Shown here in pieces: positions 20,728-31,200 of a stretch of DNA of 64,000 bases. Position 1 is the stretch's first letter. Every line of letters starts with the position of its first letter. A program made the position numbers and the translations under genes. Under the pieces are notes generated by a model that was not told the origin of the DNA, did not search any database, and saw only the letters and a program-made list of their open reading frames with translations. Location of the stretch: assembly GCA_037893225.1 (NCBI GenBank), contig JAZGUH010000451.1, positions 2,374,001 to 2,438,000 on the forward strand. Direction: 5' to 3'. Origin of the DNA: Hippasteria phrygiana (Eukaryota; Echinodermata; Asteroidea; Valvatida; Goniasteridae).

Positions 20728-21560
20728 TATTTATTGTTTTCTGCCTATACGCACTATTTCCATGATACATAGTTCTTGCTCTGTTAATTATCTTTTGCCT
20801 ATGTGCAGCATTCTCACAGTACATTGTTTTTGCCTTGTTAATTTTCTTTTGCCTACATACAGCATTTTCATTGTACATCATTTTGACTTGATGCAGTTTA
20901 TTTTGCTTGTGTTCAACATTCTCACAGTACATTGTTTTTGCCTTGTTAATTTTCTTTTGCTTATATACAGCATTTTCATTGTACATAGTTTTGACTTGAT
21001 GCAGTTTATTTTGCTTGTATTCAGCATTCTCACAGTACATTGTTTTTGCCTTGTTAATTTTGTTTTGCTTATATACAGCATTTTCATTGTACATAGTTTT
21101 GACTTGATGCAGTTTATTTTTCTTGTATTCAGCATTCTCACAATACATTGTTTTTGCATTAGTAATTTAGTTTTCCCTATAAATAGCATTTTCTTTTGCC
21201 TACATACAGCATTTTCATTGTACATCATTTTGACTTGATGCAGTTTATTTTGCTTGTGTTCAACATTCTCACAGTACATTGTTTTTGCCTTGTTAATTTT
21301 CTTTTGCTTATATACAGCATTTTCATTGTACATAGTTTTGACTTGATGCAGTTTATTTTGCTTGTATTCAGCATTCTCACAGTACATTGTTTTTGCCTTG
21401 TTAATTTTGTTTTGCTTATATACAGCATTTTCATTGTTCATAGTTTTGACTTGATGCAGTTTATTTTTCTTGTATTCAGCATTCTCACAATACATTGTTT
21501 TTGCATTAGTAATTTTGTTTTCCCTATAAATAGCATTTTGATGATACTTGATTTTTGCAG
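20693..21560 (-). repeat. Helentron Lys/Tyr/Asn-rich protein repeats with a 347-bp tandem duplication
   Basis: The coding sequence consists of about 14-residue repeats of the type KxMYxENAxYxQxKI(N/H)xAK, a known style of low-complexity region in Helitron proteins. At the DNA level 20841-21187 is duplicated in tandem as 21188-21534, nearly identical. The period of 347 bp is not a multiple of three, so the duplication destroys the reading frame: after 21188 the open frame shows out-of-phase residues. The duplication is recent because the copies differ at only a few bases. Confidence 0.85.
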
Positions 21561-22604
21561 CATTAGTTACTTTGTGCCTATACAAAACATTTTCTTGATA
21601 TTTTAACTTTACTGATTCTTTTTTTGGGGCAGCATCATCTTTGTATTTCTTTTTACCATATTCAATCTCACCTTTCCTGTATTCCTCACAAATATGATAC
21701 TTGTCTTTCTTTACACGTATTTTGTCTTCTCTATAATTTATGTCATTTGCATATCTTTTCTTATTTCTCATCTTACACTTTGCTTTCTTAATTTCCACAA
21801 TGTCATTTACTGAATCTTTACTTTTTTTGCTCAACTTACGCTTTTCTCTAGCTTGATCTCTATGTATCTTCCGCTTCAAACTCACATTGACAAAACTCAG
21901 TTTTGATATTTGTGCTTTTGTTTCTGTTTTATCATACTGGTCCTTATCTTTATTATATGCATGATTACTCTGTAGCCCACACTCCTTGTTACAATCAGGT
22001 TGCTGCTCACTGATGTCTGGCATAGTTCTAATTAACTCATGAACATTCAAAACTAAATCATAATGTACTCTTCTTCTATGATACAAATATATACCTGCAC
22101 TTGATGGTCTATCACTTTCACCACACCTACCAGAAAATACATACCACTTATTATCATCATCAAATGTGTATATGTTTACACCCAACATGCGTGCTATTAC
22201 CATGATTTCTACCTCTGTAGCCCATGTACCAGAATGAGACACACTTTCCCTCATTACATAGTCTTCCACTGTTCTGTAAACTTCTCGTAAGAAACACTGA
22301 AATTTAGCTACATTTTCCAACAAGTAATTTACAGTTGCTATCCGGAGTTGCATGTGATTATCTTCAGTTCCTGACAAACTTTGGTGACACTAAATTTCTG
22401 ACACAATTCAATTTTACTTTCATAACTTAGTGGAGCAAACTTAATACTAACTAGCCGAGAAACTTGTATGATTTGAATGTCATTATTACTCTCCTGATTA
22501 AAATTAATTTCTTGATTAATATCTGTGGTGTGTGCAACATCAGTTACATGTATATCGCTAGGTCCACAAGTGTTTTCATTCTCTCTGACAACATTTCCTT
22601 CCAC
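21560..22604 (-). pseudogene. Helentron OTU-like cysteine protease domain lacking its catalytic Cys loop
   Basis: Two overlapping frames hold an OTU domain. The upstream frame (22338-22604) has the lead-in FAPLSYESKIELCQKFSVTK. The downstream frame, from about 22377, has LSGTEDNHMQLR, VNYLLENVAKF, HSGTWATEVEIMVIARMLGVNIY and RRRVHYDLVL, including the C-terminal catalytic His of OTU proteases. The loop that normally lies between these parts, with a D-G-N-C motif supplying the catalytic cysteine, is missing exactly at the frame junction near 22376. A deletion has therefore removed the active site. OTU domains are frequent in Helentrons. A highly basic tail follows to 21560. Confidence 0.8.
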
Positions 22605-22608
22605 TGTA

Positions 22609-23658
22609 TCAGTTAACTATTTGTTTACTGCTAGTACATGTACTAATGCCATTGATACTGTCTTCATGACTACAGATGCTGAGATTATCACTGACCCAAA
22701 CATTAAGACCTGTTATTTCAAATTGCTCAGTATCTGATAGATTCATAGAATTTGCCAATTCAGTACAATACCTGTACACACCTTCCCACGAAGCTACGCA
22801 TTTCAGTAAACTTCTTCCTTCACAGTCTTGCCAGCCATTGTGATTACTAGAATGTGAATCAAAAATATAATACATTCCATCTTGAGCAATTACTGAAAAT
22901 GTATTACCATTGAAACATATAAAACATGCAGTATATTTCTGAACTGTCTGCTCCAGGGCACTACTCAATGGCATCAAATTGAATTCAGAAAGATGTCTTT
23001 CTCCTCCAAACATACCAGACACTGATTCATAAAACTTCATATTAAAATGTTGACTAAAAACATCTATTTCATTAGGTAACTCATTGATCAACAAATATTC
23101 ATTCATCATTGTAGAACTACGAGATAAATAACTGTATAATTCATTGCCAGTATTCAACACAAAATCCATGTCATCAGAACACCATTTGTTGAACGTCTTA
23201 ATTCTGCTATACAGTACTGCACACAAACTGTTTGCAACACATTGCTTGCCACTGTTATTCCCAAATCTATAATGACCTTGATGGAAACTACCTTGAATCA
23301 CTCTCAAATCCTTATCCTTTTCTATCTTTTGAGTGCCTGTTTCAATGCATACACACGTCTTAGTTTTGGGCAGATCACTGTCACACATCTTGTATGATTT
23401 AGTTCCTTGTATCAACAATCTGGGCTTTTTCGTACTACAACTGTCTTCTGAACAACTTTCTAAATTTTCTTGCACCTTCCTTTTCAGTTTTGTTTTCTCT
23501 ACATCTTTTTGATTTACGGAAAACACTTCCTTTTTCTTACTTCGAAGACCATAGCGTGTATTATGCTTGGGATCTGAGGTCACCGCACTTCTACTCTGAA
23601 CACTATGTTCTTGACCTTGCTTTTTGTCACTTGCTTTCTGCCTCACTGCCATGTACAC
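22609..23658 (-). pseudogene. Helentron C76-like (herpesvirus tegument-type) cysteine protease domain
   Basis: 349 codons. A basic N-terminal part (about 110 residues) is followed by a papain-fold-type domain: QGHYRFGNNSGKQCVANSL (candidate catalytic Cys), a middle section with LPNEIDVFSQHFNMKFY, then YYIFDSHSSNHNGW with the D-S-H pair. A Cys followed later by Asp-x-His is the arrangement of herpesvirus-type deubiquitinases (peptidase family C76), whose relatives occur in invertebrate mobile elements. The domain itself is uninterrupted. The frame stops at 22609, and the following OTU lead-in is in another phase. Function in the transposon is unknown; removal of ubiquitin from Rep is an inference. 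Confidence 0.7.
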
Positions 23659-24726
23659 TTTCAGGAGTTTTGCCAGTTTCTACCACTACTTCTTTTCCTC
23701 TTTTACTACTACTTTGAACATTGTTAGTGCTTTTCTTACTCCGTAACGAATAGCCTCCAGTTTGCTTGGCAATCAATTGCTGTGTATTTCCAGTTCCTAA
23801 GGTCACTCTACCATCTGTACCTGTACATTTCTCACCTTGAATTACATTATCTAGTGTGCTTTCTTCTATGCAAGAGTCATTCTCATGGCACTGCTCGTCT
23901 GATTCATCCTCCATGTCATGGTTTCTCAGTAGCATCTCAAACATGTTATTATCTGTGGGAATTCCAAGATCATACATCAAACAGTGACTGTAATTACATC
24001 TTCCACATTTGCAACACATCCATGAGATTGATTTGCTGGCCAAAATATGCTCAATATTTGAAAATCCCATACAGTTTAAATGAAACCAAATGTTGCAAAC
24101 TCACATGCCACATATCTGCTACATGGCTTAATTAATTGATCACAATGCCAACATTGCTTATCACAACTTGTATTCTTCAAAGAATCCTGCATATTACTCA
24201 ACTTTGTTGTTTCTTGAACAGATCTCCTATTTGTCCTCTTTAATTGATAATTCTCTGTAATTGCATTTGAACGTTTACTTTTCCTTGCTGAATTCCCTGT
24301 CTCAAACTGTCTTTCAGAATACTTTGTGAAACCTCTTTTGTTCTTTTGCTTCTCTTTACATGTACATCTATTCTTAATGTTATCCTTCATGTTCTTGAAC
24401 ACTTTACTCAAACTTCTTCTTGTGTGATTCTGTATATTCCTCTGCACTTTTTCAAGGCATTTTCTGTCTTCTTTACTCATATGTAATTCGATAATCTTAC
24501 CATTCCTGGTTTTGTGATAAGCCTGTTTCCGTTCATTTCTTCTCATTTTCTTTTTATTTGGTTTTCTAACCTTCCTCTCCATTCGACAATATTCTACAAG
24601 ACACTGTAATACATGATTTCTGCTACAGCATGTTTGTCCATTTACCTTTAATTTTCTCAATGCTTTCTTGTTACCTACTCTCTTCTTGGTCATATTCTCA
24701 GTTCTCCACTTTTTCAACTGAGTCAC
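23627..24726 (-). pseudogene. Helentron N-terminal region with a frameshifted PHD-like zinc finger
   Basis: The first frame (24076-24726) is very basic (Lys/Arg-rich, probably nuclear) and ends in CDKQCWHCDQLIKPCSRYVAC. The second (23627-24070) begins with GFSNIEHILASKSISWMCCKC. Between them, near 24095, the alternative phase reads a Cys...Trp-Phe-His...Cys segment. Together this is the C-x2-C, C-x2-C, H-x2-C, W-x-C-x2-C layout of a PHD-type finger broken by a one-base indel. PHD/RING-like fingers are found in Helentrons and other animal elements. An acidic, then Ser/Lys-rich spacer leads to the protease domain. Confidence 0.72.
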
Positions 24727-24756
24727 TTTTCTTTGACCTTTTGACTCAACATTTGA

Positions 24757-25281
24757 TTATGGATTTGATTCAGACACAGACTTTGGCTTGGATTCAGAGA
24801 CTAACTTTGGCTTTGATTCAGACATTGACATTTTGGAGCTTTTACACACATAAATCTCATATTTTTTAGAGTCAAGAATCTTAGAACTTCTACCCGCAGG
24901 AATCTTATTACAACTTCTACCCGCAGGAATCTTATTATAACTTCTACCCGCAGGAATCCTATTACAACTTCTACCCGCAGGAATCTTACATCTTTTACCG
25001 GCAGGAATCGTATATCTTTTACCCGCAGGAATCTTATATCTTTTACCCGCAGGAAACATACAACAACTTTTACCCGTAGGAAACATACAACAACTTTTAC
25101 CCGTAGCAGATGCAAAAGGTGATGAAATGGAAGATGTAACAAGGGTGGATTGAATACACACGGCAGTGGAATGAGATGACAAGGAAGGGATGATGGGACA
25201 GACACACTGGACAGACACACTGACAAACCTACGTGACAAACATGTGCAATTCACGTGCTTTGCACGGACAACATGCATCAT
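24757..25281 (-). pseudogene. Probable Helentron extreme N-terminus with 8-9-residue repeats
   Basis: The minus-strand frame starts at 25281 and is in the same phase as the basic region at 24726, separated by a single TAA at 24757-24759, so it may be the original N-terminus. It contains about eight repeats of the type (K/N)(K)IPAG(K/R)xx, encoded by a 24/27-bp minisatellite, then SESKPK-type repeats. No domain is recognisable. It could also be unrelated sequence that happens to be open. Confidence 0.45.
24885..25100 (-). repeat. Minisatellite with 24/27-bp units
   Basis: About eight units share ACCCGCAGGAATCTTAT-like cores on the plus strand. Unit lengths of 24 and 27 bp keep the minus-strand frame open, giving 8- or 9-residue peptides with a constant PAG or PTG. 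Copies differ by substitutions at the second half of the unit. Confidence 0.8.
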
Positions 25282-25371
25282 AGCATCTCTTGGCAGCTTC
25301 GCTTTCTTGTTGTATATCTTTATTTTCTGTAAAAAAAAATGATTGAAAAATAGCGATAAATATTATTTCTC

Positions 25372-25647
25372 AAAATAATAATATTATTATTTATTTATTT
25401 CTGGTAATGAAACCAAGCATTCCTCAAAAGCACCTTGGGCACTGTAGCTCAAAAGCCTGAAGAAACCTGTAGAGAGAAGGCAATGAGAACAAGTTACAGT
25501 TTTAGAGGTTGGAGGAAAACCCCACAAGAATATTCTGGGAAAACCCACGGAATCAGGTAGGGACTGAAAACCCAATCCACATGTGGATTGGGGCAGGAAT
25601 CGAACCCAGGCCACAGCAGTGAAAAGTAACCACTGCGCCAACCTGAC
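25372..25647 (-). mobile_element. tRNA-derived SINE
   Basis: On the minus strand the 5' part has an RNA polymerase III A box TGGCGCAGTGG (25630-25640) and a perfect B box GGTTCGATTCC (25596-25606), spaced as in tRNA genes. About 190 bp of unrelated body and an AAAT/AAT-rich tail (25372-25400) follow. The body contains a short palindrome (CCAATCCACATGTGGATTGG at about 25573-25592). It is not a functional tRNA, since no anticodon arm or 3' acceptor can be formed. The SINE family was not recognised. Confidence 0.82.
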
Positions 25648-26118
25648 TGTTCCTTTCAGTGGTCGATTTAGATCATGTTTACATGCATCAATGCATATAA
25701 GACTGCCTCTGTGAATGTAAAATTTCATTCATAAATGCCTCAGTGAGTTTCACTATCCGTATTGGTCGACAGCCTGTCACGTAGGTGTGTTTAAACGGTT
25801 GTTTAAACACGGCTGGAAGTTGTTTAAACACGGCGCGTCATAACTAGCTCTTCTCAGCTGATACGCAACAGAAAGAGCGTAGTAGGTGCGCGCACAAGAT
25901 GTACTGAACTTCGTAATGTAAGACAACGCTAATCCACGCGTATAAAACGCTGCATCTCGTGCGTGTGCGTACGCGCACATGACAGACAGGCGCGGAGCGC
26001 CTTCACGTGCATGTGTTTTGTACTGAGCAAATGGGAGAAAAAGTGGGGTGCAAAAGCTTCGCATTTTGTCCTTTTACGGGAGGTTTTTGCATTTTTCGTA
26101 AGAAGGCATTGATGGAAT
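25648..26118. other. Non-coding stretch with GTTTAAAC-type repeats
   Basis: No gene was seen. TGTTTAAAC(A/G) motifs occur three times between 25787 and 25832. Otherwise this is unremarkable sequence of mixed composition. Confidence 0.5.
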
Positions 26119-26284
26119 GGGGATACAAATGTGATGACCCGGTCTTTACCAGTCAATAATAACCTCGAAGGGTCGTGACCGCTGTTAATGGACCTCGCCT
26201 TCGGCTCGGTCCATTAATAGCGGTCATGCCCCTCCTCGGTTATTATTGACGTGGTAAAGACTGGGTCATCACACTTTTATCCCC
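26119..26284. repeat. Foldback palindrome
   Basis: Two arms of about 75 bp (26119-26193 and 26207-26284) are near-perfect inverted complements. They begin GGGGATA and end TATCCCC and share GTGATGACCC and GTCAATAATAACC. The loop is CTCGCCTTCGGCTC. There is no coding sequence. It is likely a foldback/MITE-type element able to form a long hairpin; no target duplication was recognised. Confidence 0.85.
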
Positions 26285-27397
26285 TTATTTGTGCATGCAA
26301 AAGTCAGCCCATTTTCAATAACAATTTACAATAGGTCTCGCTCAAATGACGTCACTTCCTACAGATTGCCGCGTGCATCGGCATTTTGGACGTCAAATTT
26401 TCATAATGTGCGTCGGCTGCGCCGTATTTCGAAGAAATGTCGAGCAACATGCGCGCATGTTAAGAATAGTTTCACACTGCGCTCACACGCAACTGATGGC
26501 GTTGAACACACAGTTGTAATTTGCCAACGAAGATGGCGTCCTATAAACAGGCCCTACAGTGCCAAAAATGATGCAAATTTTAAAGTCATTTAAACAGCTC
26601 TGTGATTTTGTAATGAATTTGTCGAACTAAGTTAAAATCCTTCAAGATTACAATAGTGAATGATGATTCAAGACAGAATGTATTTCCACAACCCAATTTT
26701 ACTGCACCGATGGAATAGCTGCATTATATAAATCGAATTTGCAGCACCTTCTAGATGGCCCCTTTAATACCCCCAAACAAAATGCATTAGGAACAGCAAA
26801 ACGTTGGAAAACAACCAACCCTACTTGATAACAACTGATAAACACGTGGCACAACCTGATATTTCAAGATTATTGTTAGTAAAATCTATGAAAATGATGC
26901 AGAAAATAACATGTATCTGAACACTATGTGTCCCTGACCGTACATGTACAATGTGCCAAAACATCTAACACAGTAAACACACATTTTTGTACGTGCATTG
27001 TATATAATTATCTCCGAGGACAAGAGAAGAAAGGAAACACAAAGAAACCTTTCAGTCCTCGAACGTAGAGTCTTTTGTTGAAATCGGTCCTCGAACGTAA
27101 GGATACGTGCTTAGTCTATGGGGGTTGGTTATATTAAAGGAACAATAGGAAACACAAAGCATTGTCCTCGGACGTATTGGGGAAGTACGACTGTGTGCCC
27201 GTTGTACATCGAGCCCCGAGGCGTGTGCAGTGCCGCTGGCCGATAATCGATCCCAAACCATCTTTTATTTTTAAGAATCCGCTACCATACACAGCTCGTT
27301 TCTTGTGCAAGCTCCGGGTTGCACGAAAAATGCATTATTTTTTTCGGATTTAACTTGATCATAATTATTCTCATTTTGCATGATTTACTACTCTGCC
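26285..27397. other. Non-coding stretch before BEL-2
   Basis: No gene could be supported. TCCTCGAACGTA-like motifs recur three times (27056, 27089, 27165 area). The 16-mer GTGCTTAGTCTATGGG near 27108 recurs in inverse orientation near 38825-38840, which suggests remnants of a dispersed repeat. Confidence 0.5.
27393..27397. repeat. Target-site duplication of BEL-2 (CTGCC), left copy
   Basis: CTGCC precedes the left LTR and recurs at 35235-35239 after the right LTR. Confidence 0.88.
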
Positions 27398-28152
27398 TGT
27401 TGCGGACAGTAAAATTATGAATGAACGCTTGTAGTATTTGATTGAACTAACCTATAAGTGCCAATTGAGGGCGCTGTTGGAAAACGGCAGTGAAACTTCC
27501 GCATTGAAAGTCAGACTCGTTTGTGTTGGGGAAAACTTGCAAAACGTGATAAGTCCAAGATTATTTGTAGGTGTTTGTGGCCACAGAAGGGACCAGTGAT
27601 ATCTCTACGGTCTGCAGAGTAACCTTGTGTGTGGATTTGTTGTGTAAGAGGAGCCATTTTGGTTTTGTACTCATAAATCACGAACTATAGTCGAATACTT
27701 GTCGATAAATCAGTCGTCATAATTGACTCACTCCATTTTCAACCTCATCAGTGGTCAAGGCGTTCAATTAGTATTGGCATATAAAACTGTGTTCATTGTA
27801 GAGGACCTATCGCATGACTTTGGATTTGCATGGCCACCTCATAGTGTGTCGTTGACAGTACAGCAAACTTGAGTGCAATTTGCAGTGTACAACTTTGAGA
27901 GTGCTTTAGATTGTACTGCGATAGGGCCTTACCATCATTCGTGAGCATTATCTTATACTTGAGGAGTGAGAAATTGACTTAACTGTGCCACTGCTCTAGG
28001 GATCGAGATTCCTCACAGATTTGGTTCAGATGATGGAATAAAGGAGTCGATGAACATGGACCTGTGTGGATGAAGTGATGTTTGACATAGTAGTGTGAAG
28101 TAACAAAACAGTGGTCTATTCTCGTGGTTCTACACAGCAAAATTCCCCCACA
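27398..28152 (+). repeat. BEL-2 5' LTR
   Basis: 755 bp, TGTTGCGGACAG...TTCCCCCACA. A TATAAAA at 27780-27786 and an AATAAA at 28037-28042 give a plausible promoter and polyadenylation signal. No differences from the 3' LTR were noticed. Confidence 0.94.
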
Positions 28153-28248
28153 TCTTTCTGTACAAAACCAAAAGGTGTACTACATGTGACTGAGATCATA
28201 GTAATTCACTGCATGCTGTATTGTCGGTAACTAAATATAACAGCAAGG

Positions 28249-31200
28249 ATGAGCAGCCATAGGAGTTCAAGTGGCAGTTTGGATCAAGAAACAGTGGACA
28301 AGGAGAAATTAATTAAGCTGTCCAAGTCACGTGGTGGCCATGCTGCGAACATTAAAAGAAAACACAAAGATTTCGAACAAGCCGTTGACGGAAGACTTGA
28401 TTTGGAAACTGTGAGAAATAAACTGGCTTCACTAGAAGGTGCAGTTGCCAACTACAGCGAAATACATGCAGAGTGTGTGCAGCTGGCCTCGCAGATAGAT
28501 AAAGAGAAACTGCCAAAATATGAAAGGGAATTTGGCGAAATGGAAGATGTTGTGAAGAAGGCACGTCACAAGTACAGTGAACTGCTCATTCACTTGAAGG
28601 ACAACGTAGCCCCCAGCGATAGTGCTTCGCAGTGCAACACAAACATTACAGACCGGTCGACTACTTCTAGTGCTAGAGCAAAGGTTGCAGCGAAGAGGGC
28701 TGCGCTTCTCGTCAAGGCGAAGTTCCTGAAAAGGCAGCAGGAGCTAGAACTCGAACAGCTACGACAAAGAACTCAGATGGATGAAGAGCTTCTCAGACAG
28801 AAGACTGCAATGGAGTCGCTGCAACTTGAAACAGAAATTGAGGTAGCTGTAGCTGAGGAGGAAGCCTTAGCTAAGTACATGGGTGCACCAGTGCAGCATA
28901 CTGCAGCAGAACATTCCCCGATTCGAGTGGACCATGTAACATCGCAGCATGACAAGGAGGATCAGAGTAAGGTGATGACGTCACCCCTTGGGGTCCAAGG
29001 TGCTGCAACAGAGAAACCAGACCGAAGCGTTGATGTACAGGGGCTACAAGGTCAGCAACCTGCCCTTACTGATGCTGCAGCTGAGGTGGCGAACAGTGAC
29101 TGTTTAAAGGCCAACGACATCGGGAGTCCAAAGCCTAATCCACCGGCAGAAGATGTGTTGAATACCATGAAGGTGCAGGAAGGTGTCTTCCTAACACTGC
29201 AACGTCAGATGTTAGATGTCATGAACCTTCCTAAGACCAGTTTGATGACCTTCGATGGTGACCCGATGAACTACTGGGCGTTCATGAACTCATTCGACAG
29301 CTGTGTGGGGAACTCATCTGTCAGCGATGGAGCCAAGTTGAACAGACTGTTCGAGTACTGTAAGGGAAGAGCAGCTCATGTCATCAAGCCGTGTGTACTG
29401 ATGAATCCCTCTGATGGATATATTAAAGCCCGAAAACTATTAAAGGAGAGATTCGGTAATGACTTCACGATCTCACAAGCTTGGGTCAGCAAGGTGTGCG
29501 AAGGGCCGCAGCTAAAACCCAACCATGGCGAAGCCTTACAAGAATTTGCTGATGATGTCAGAGGCTGTATGGAGACACTGAAAGCCATGGACAAAGTCAG
29601 TGAGATTGACTCTCGTGTGAGAATGGTGAAGGTCGTGGAACGGCTCCCATTCTATCTGCAGTCCAGATGGCGTAAAGAGGCAGTCAAGATGGTGGAATCC
29701 ACAGGCGACTACCCGAACATTGACAGGCTTGTCAAATTCATGAATATGGCTGCAAAGGAGGTCAATGACCCTGTATTTGGATCAGTGACTACCAAGTACA
29801 GAGACTCCAAACCACCCAGCAAGTCTGAAAATCCAAGGCGAGGTGCGACCTTCAACGTTGTTGCCAAAGATCATGCTTCCAGTCGGTCATCTGGTTCAAA
29901 TAGGAAGGATGACGGACAGTCGGTGAAGCCACGCCACCTTTGTCGAAGAGACCATCGCCTCTTTGCCTGTGTCGAGTTCAGGAAAATGCTCCCACAGAAG
30001 AGAATGGAGGTCGTCAAAGAAAAGAGGCTCTGCTTCAACTGTCTGCTAGGCAGTAACCATGTGGCTCGGTGGTGCAGAAAAAGGAGTGATTGTGACAGAG
30101 AGGGATGCACCAGGCGACACTCCAGGTGGTTACATGATGCAATGCAGTTTGCCACTGAGAAATCCAGCCAGAAGGATTCACACAGTGTAGAGAAACCCAA
30201 GGAAGAAACACCTCAAGTCGATGCCAAGAGCTGTGTTTGTGGACCCTCAGAAAGTGAAGCAGCAAAAATTGTCCTTCCCATTGTTACTGTGAATGTCAAG
30301 GGTAAAGGTCAAAACAGCTATGTTCAAACACATGCGCTTCTTGATCCTGGCAGTAACAAAACATTTTGCTCTCAAGCACTGCTAGACCAGACGGGGCTGA
30401 AAGGACAGAAAACGGCCTTATCTCTTGATACGCTTAATGAAGCTGGTGACTCTGAAGCATTTGAAGTAGCATTGGAGGTGACTGGAACCATCGGCAAGAA
30501 GAGAAAAAGGGAGATTATCCAGCTGCCGAAGGTCTATGCCTTGTCCAAGTTCCCTGCCCTGAAGAGTTGTGTGGCAAAACCAGGAGACTTAGTGCGATGG
30601 AAACACCTTCGGGACATAGACTTGCCACAGGTGCCTGAATCTGAAGTGACCATCCTAATTGGTCAGGATGTTCCTCGGGCACTGATACCATTGGAAGTGA
30701 GAAAGGGCAGTGAAGGTGAACCATATGCGACAAGAACCGCCCTTGGATGGACCATAAATGGACCAATCGGTGGGGAGCAGCACAGTCAAAGGGCTGTTTG
30801 CCACTTTATCCAGGCTGGCATGCAAAATGAGGTCAGCCTTGAGGCCCAAGTTGAACAGTTCTGGAAGCTTGACACGCCCCAGATGCTAGCGGGGAGTCAA
30901 CTTGAGATGTCTGTCGACGACAGGAAGGTGATTGATGTCTGGGACAACTCTCTGACGATGGTTGAAGGGCATTATCAGATGGATATTCCCTTCAAATATC
31001 AACACCCTGAGTTGCCAGATAAGCCTCTTGCTGAGAAGAGGTTACAGAGTCTCGGAAGACGCCTGGACAAGAACACTGAAATGCACAGTAAATACAAAGC
31101 TGGAATTGATGACATGCTGGCTAAGGGATATGCAGAACGTGTGGCAGGCAGTGACATTGATGCCTCACCTGGAAGAACCTGGTACTTGCCACATCACAAT

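Larger units (their letters stand above)
1..25281 (-). mobile_element. Decayed Helentron/Helitron rolling-circle transposon, split by two nested LTR elements
   Basis: Three minus-strand pieces (20142-25281, 9661-11102, 1-2267) form one long Rep-helicase protein when the BEL and gypsy insertions are set aside. Order from the N-terminus: low-complexity repeats, PHD-like finger, C76-like protease, OTU domain, KxxYxENxxY repeats, cysteine-rich module, HUH/Y2 Rep, Pif1-like helicase. Animal Helentrons are known for this combination of Rep/Hel with OTU and zinc fingers. The helicase C-terminal motif runs off the left edge, so the 3' terminus (CTRR plus hairpin) and any C-terminal endonuclease lie outside. 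I could not define the 5' TC terminus; coding similarity starts near 25281. Many frameshifts and in-frame stops show that this copy is dead. Confidence 0.88.

Noticed and set aside
20693..21238. Plus-strand hydrophobic open frames opposite the Helentron repeats (also 21196-21606)
   Set aside because: Repetitive Cys/Phe/Leu translation of the antisense of Lys/Tyr/Asn codons; looks like a membrane protein only by codon complement.
25596..25640. tRNA gene
   Set aside because: A and B boxes are present, but the tRNA fold is not complete and a SINE body and tail follow; called as a SINE.
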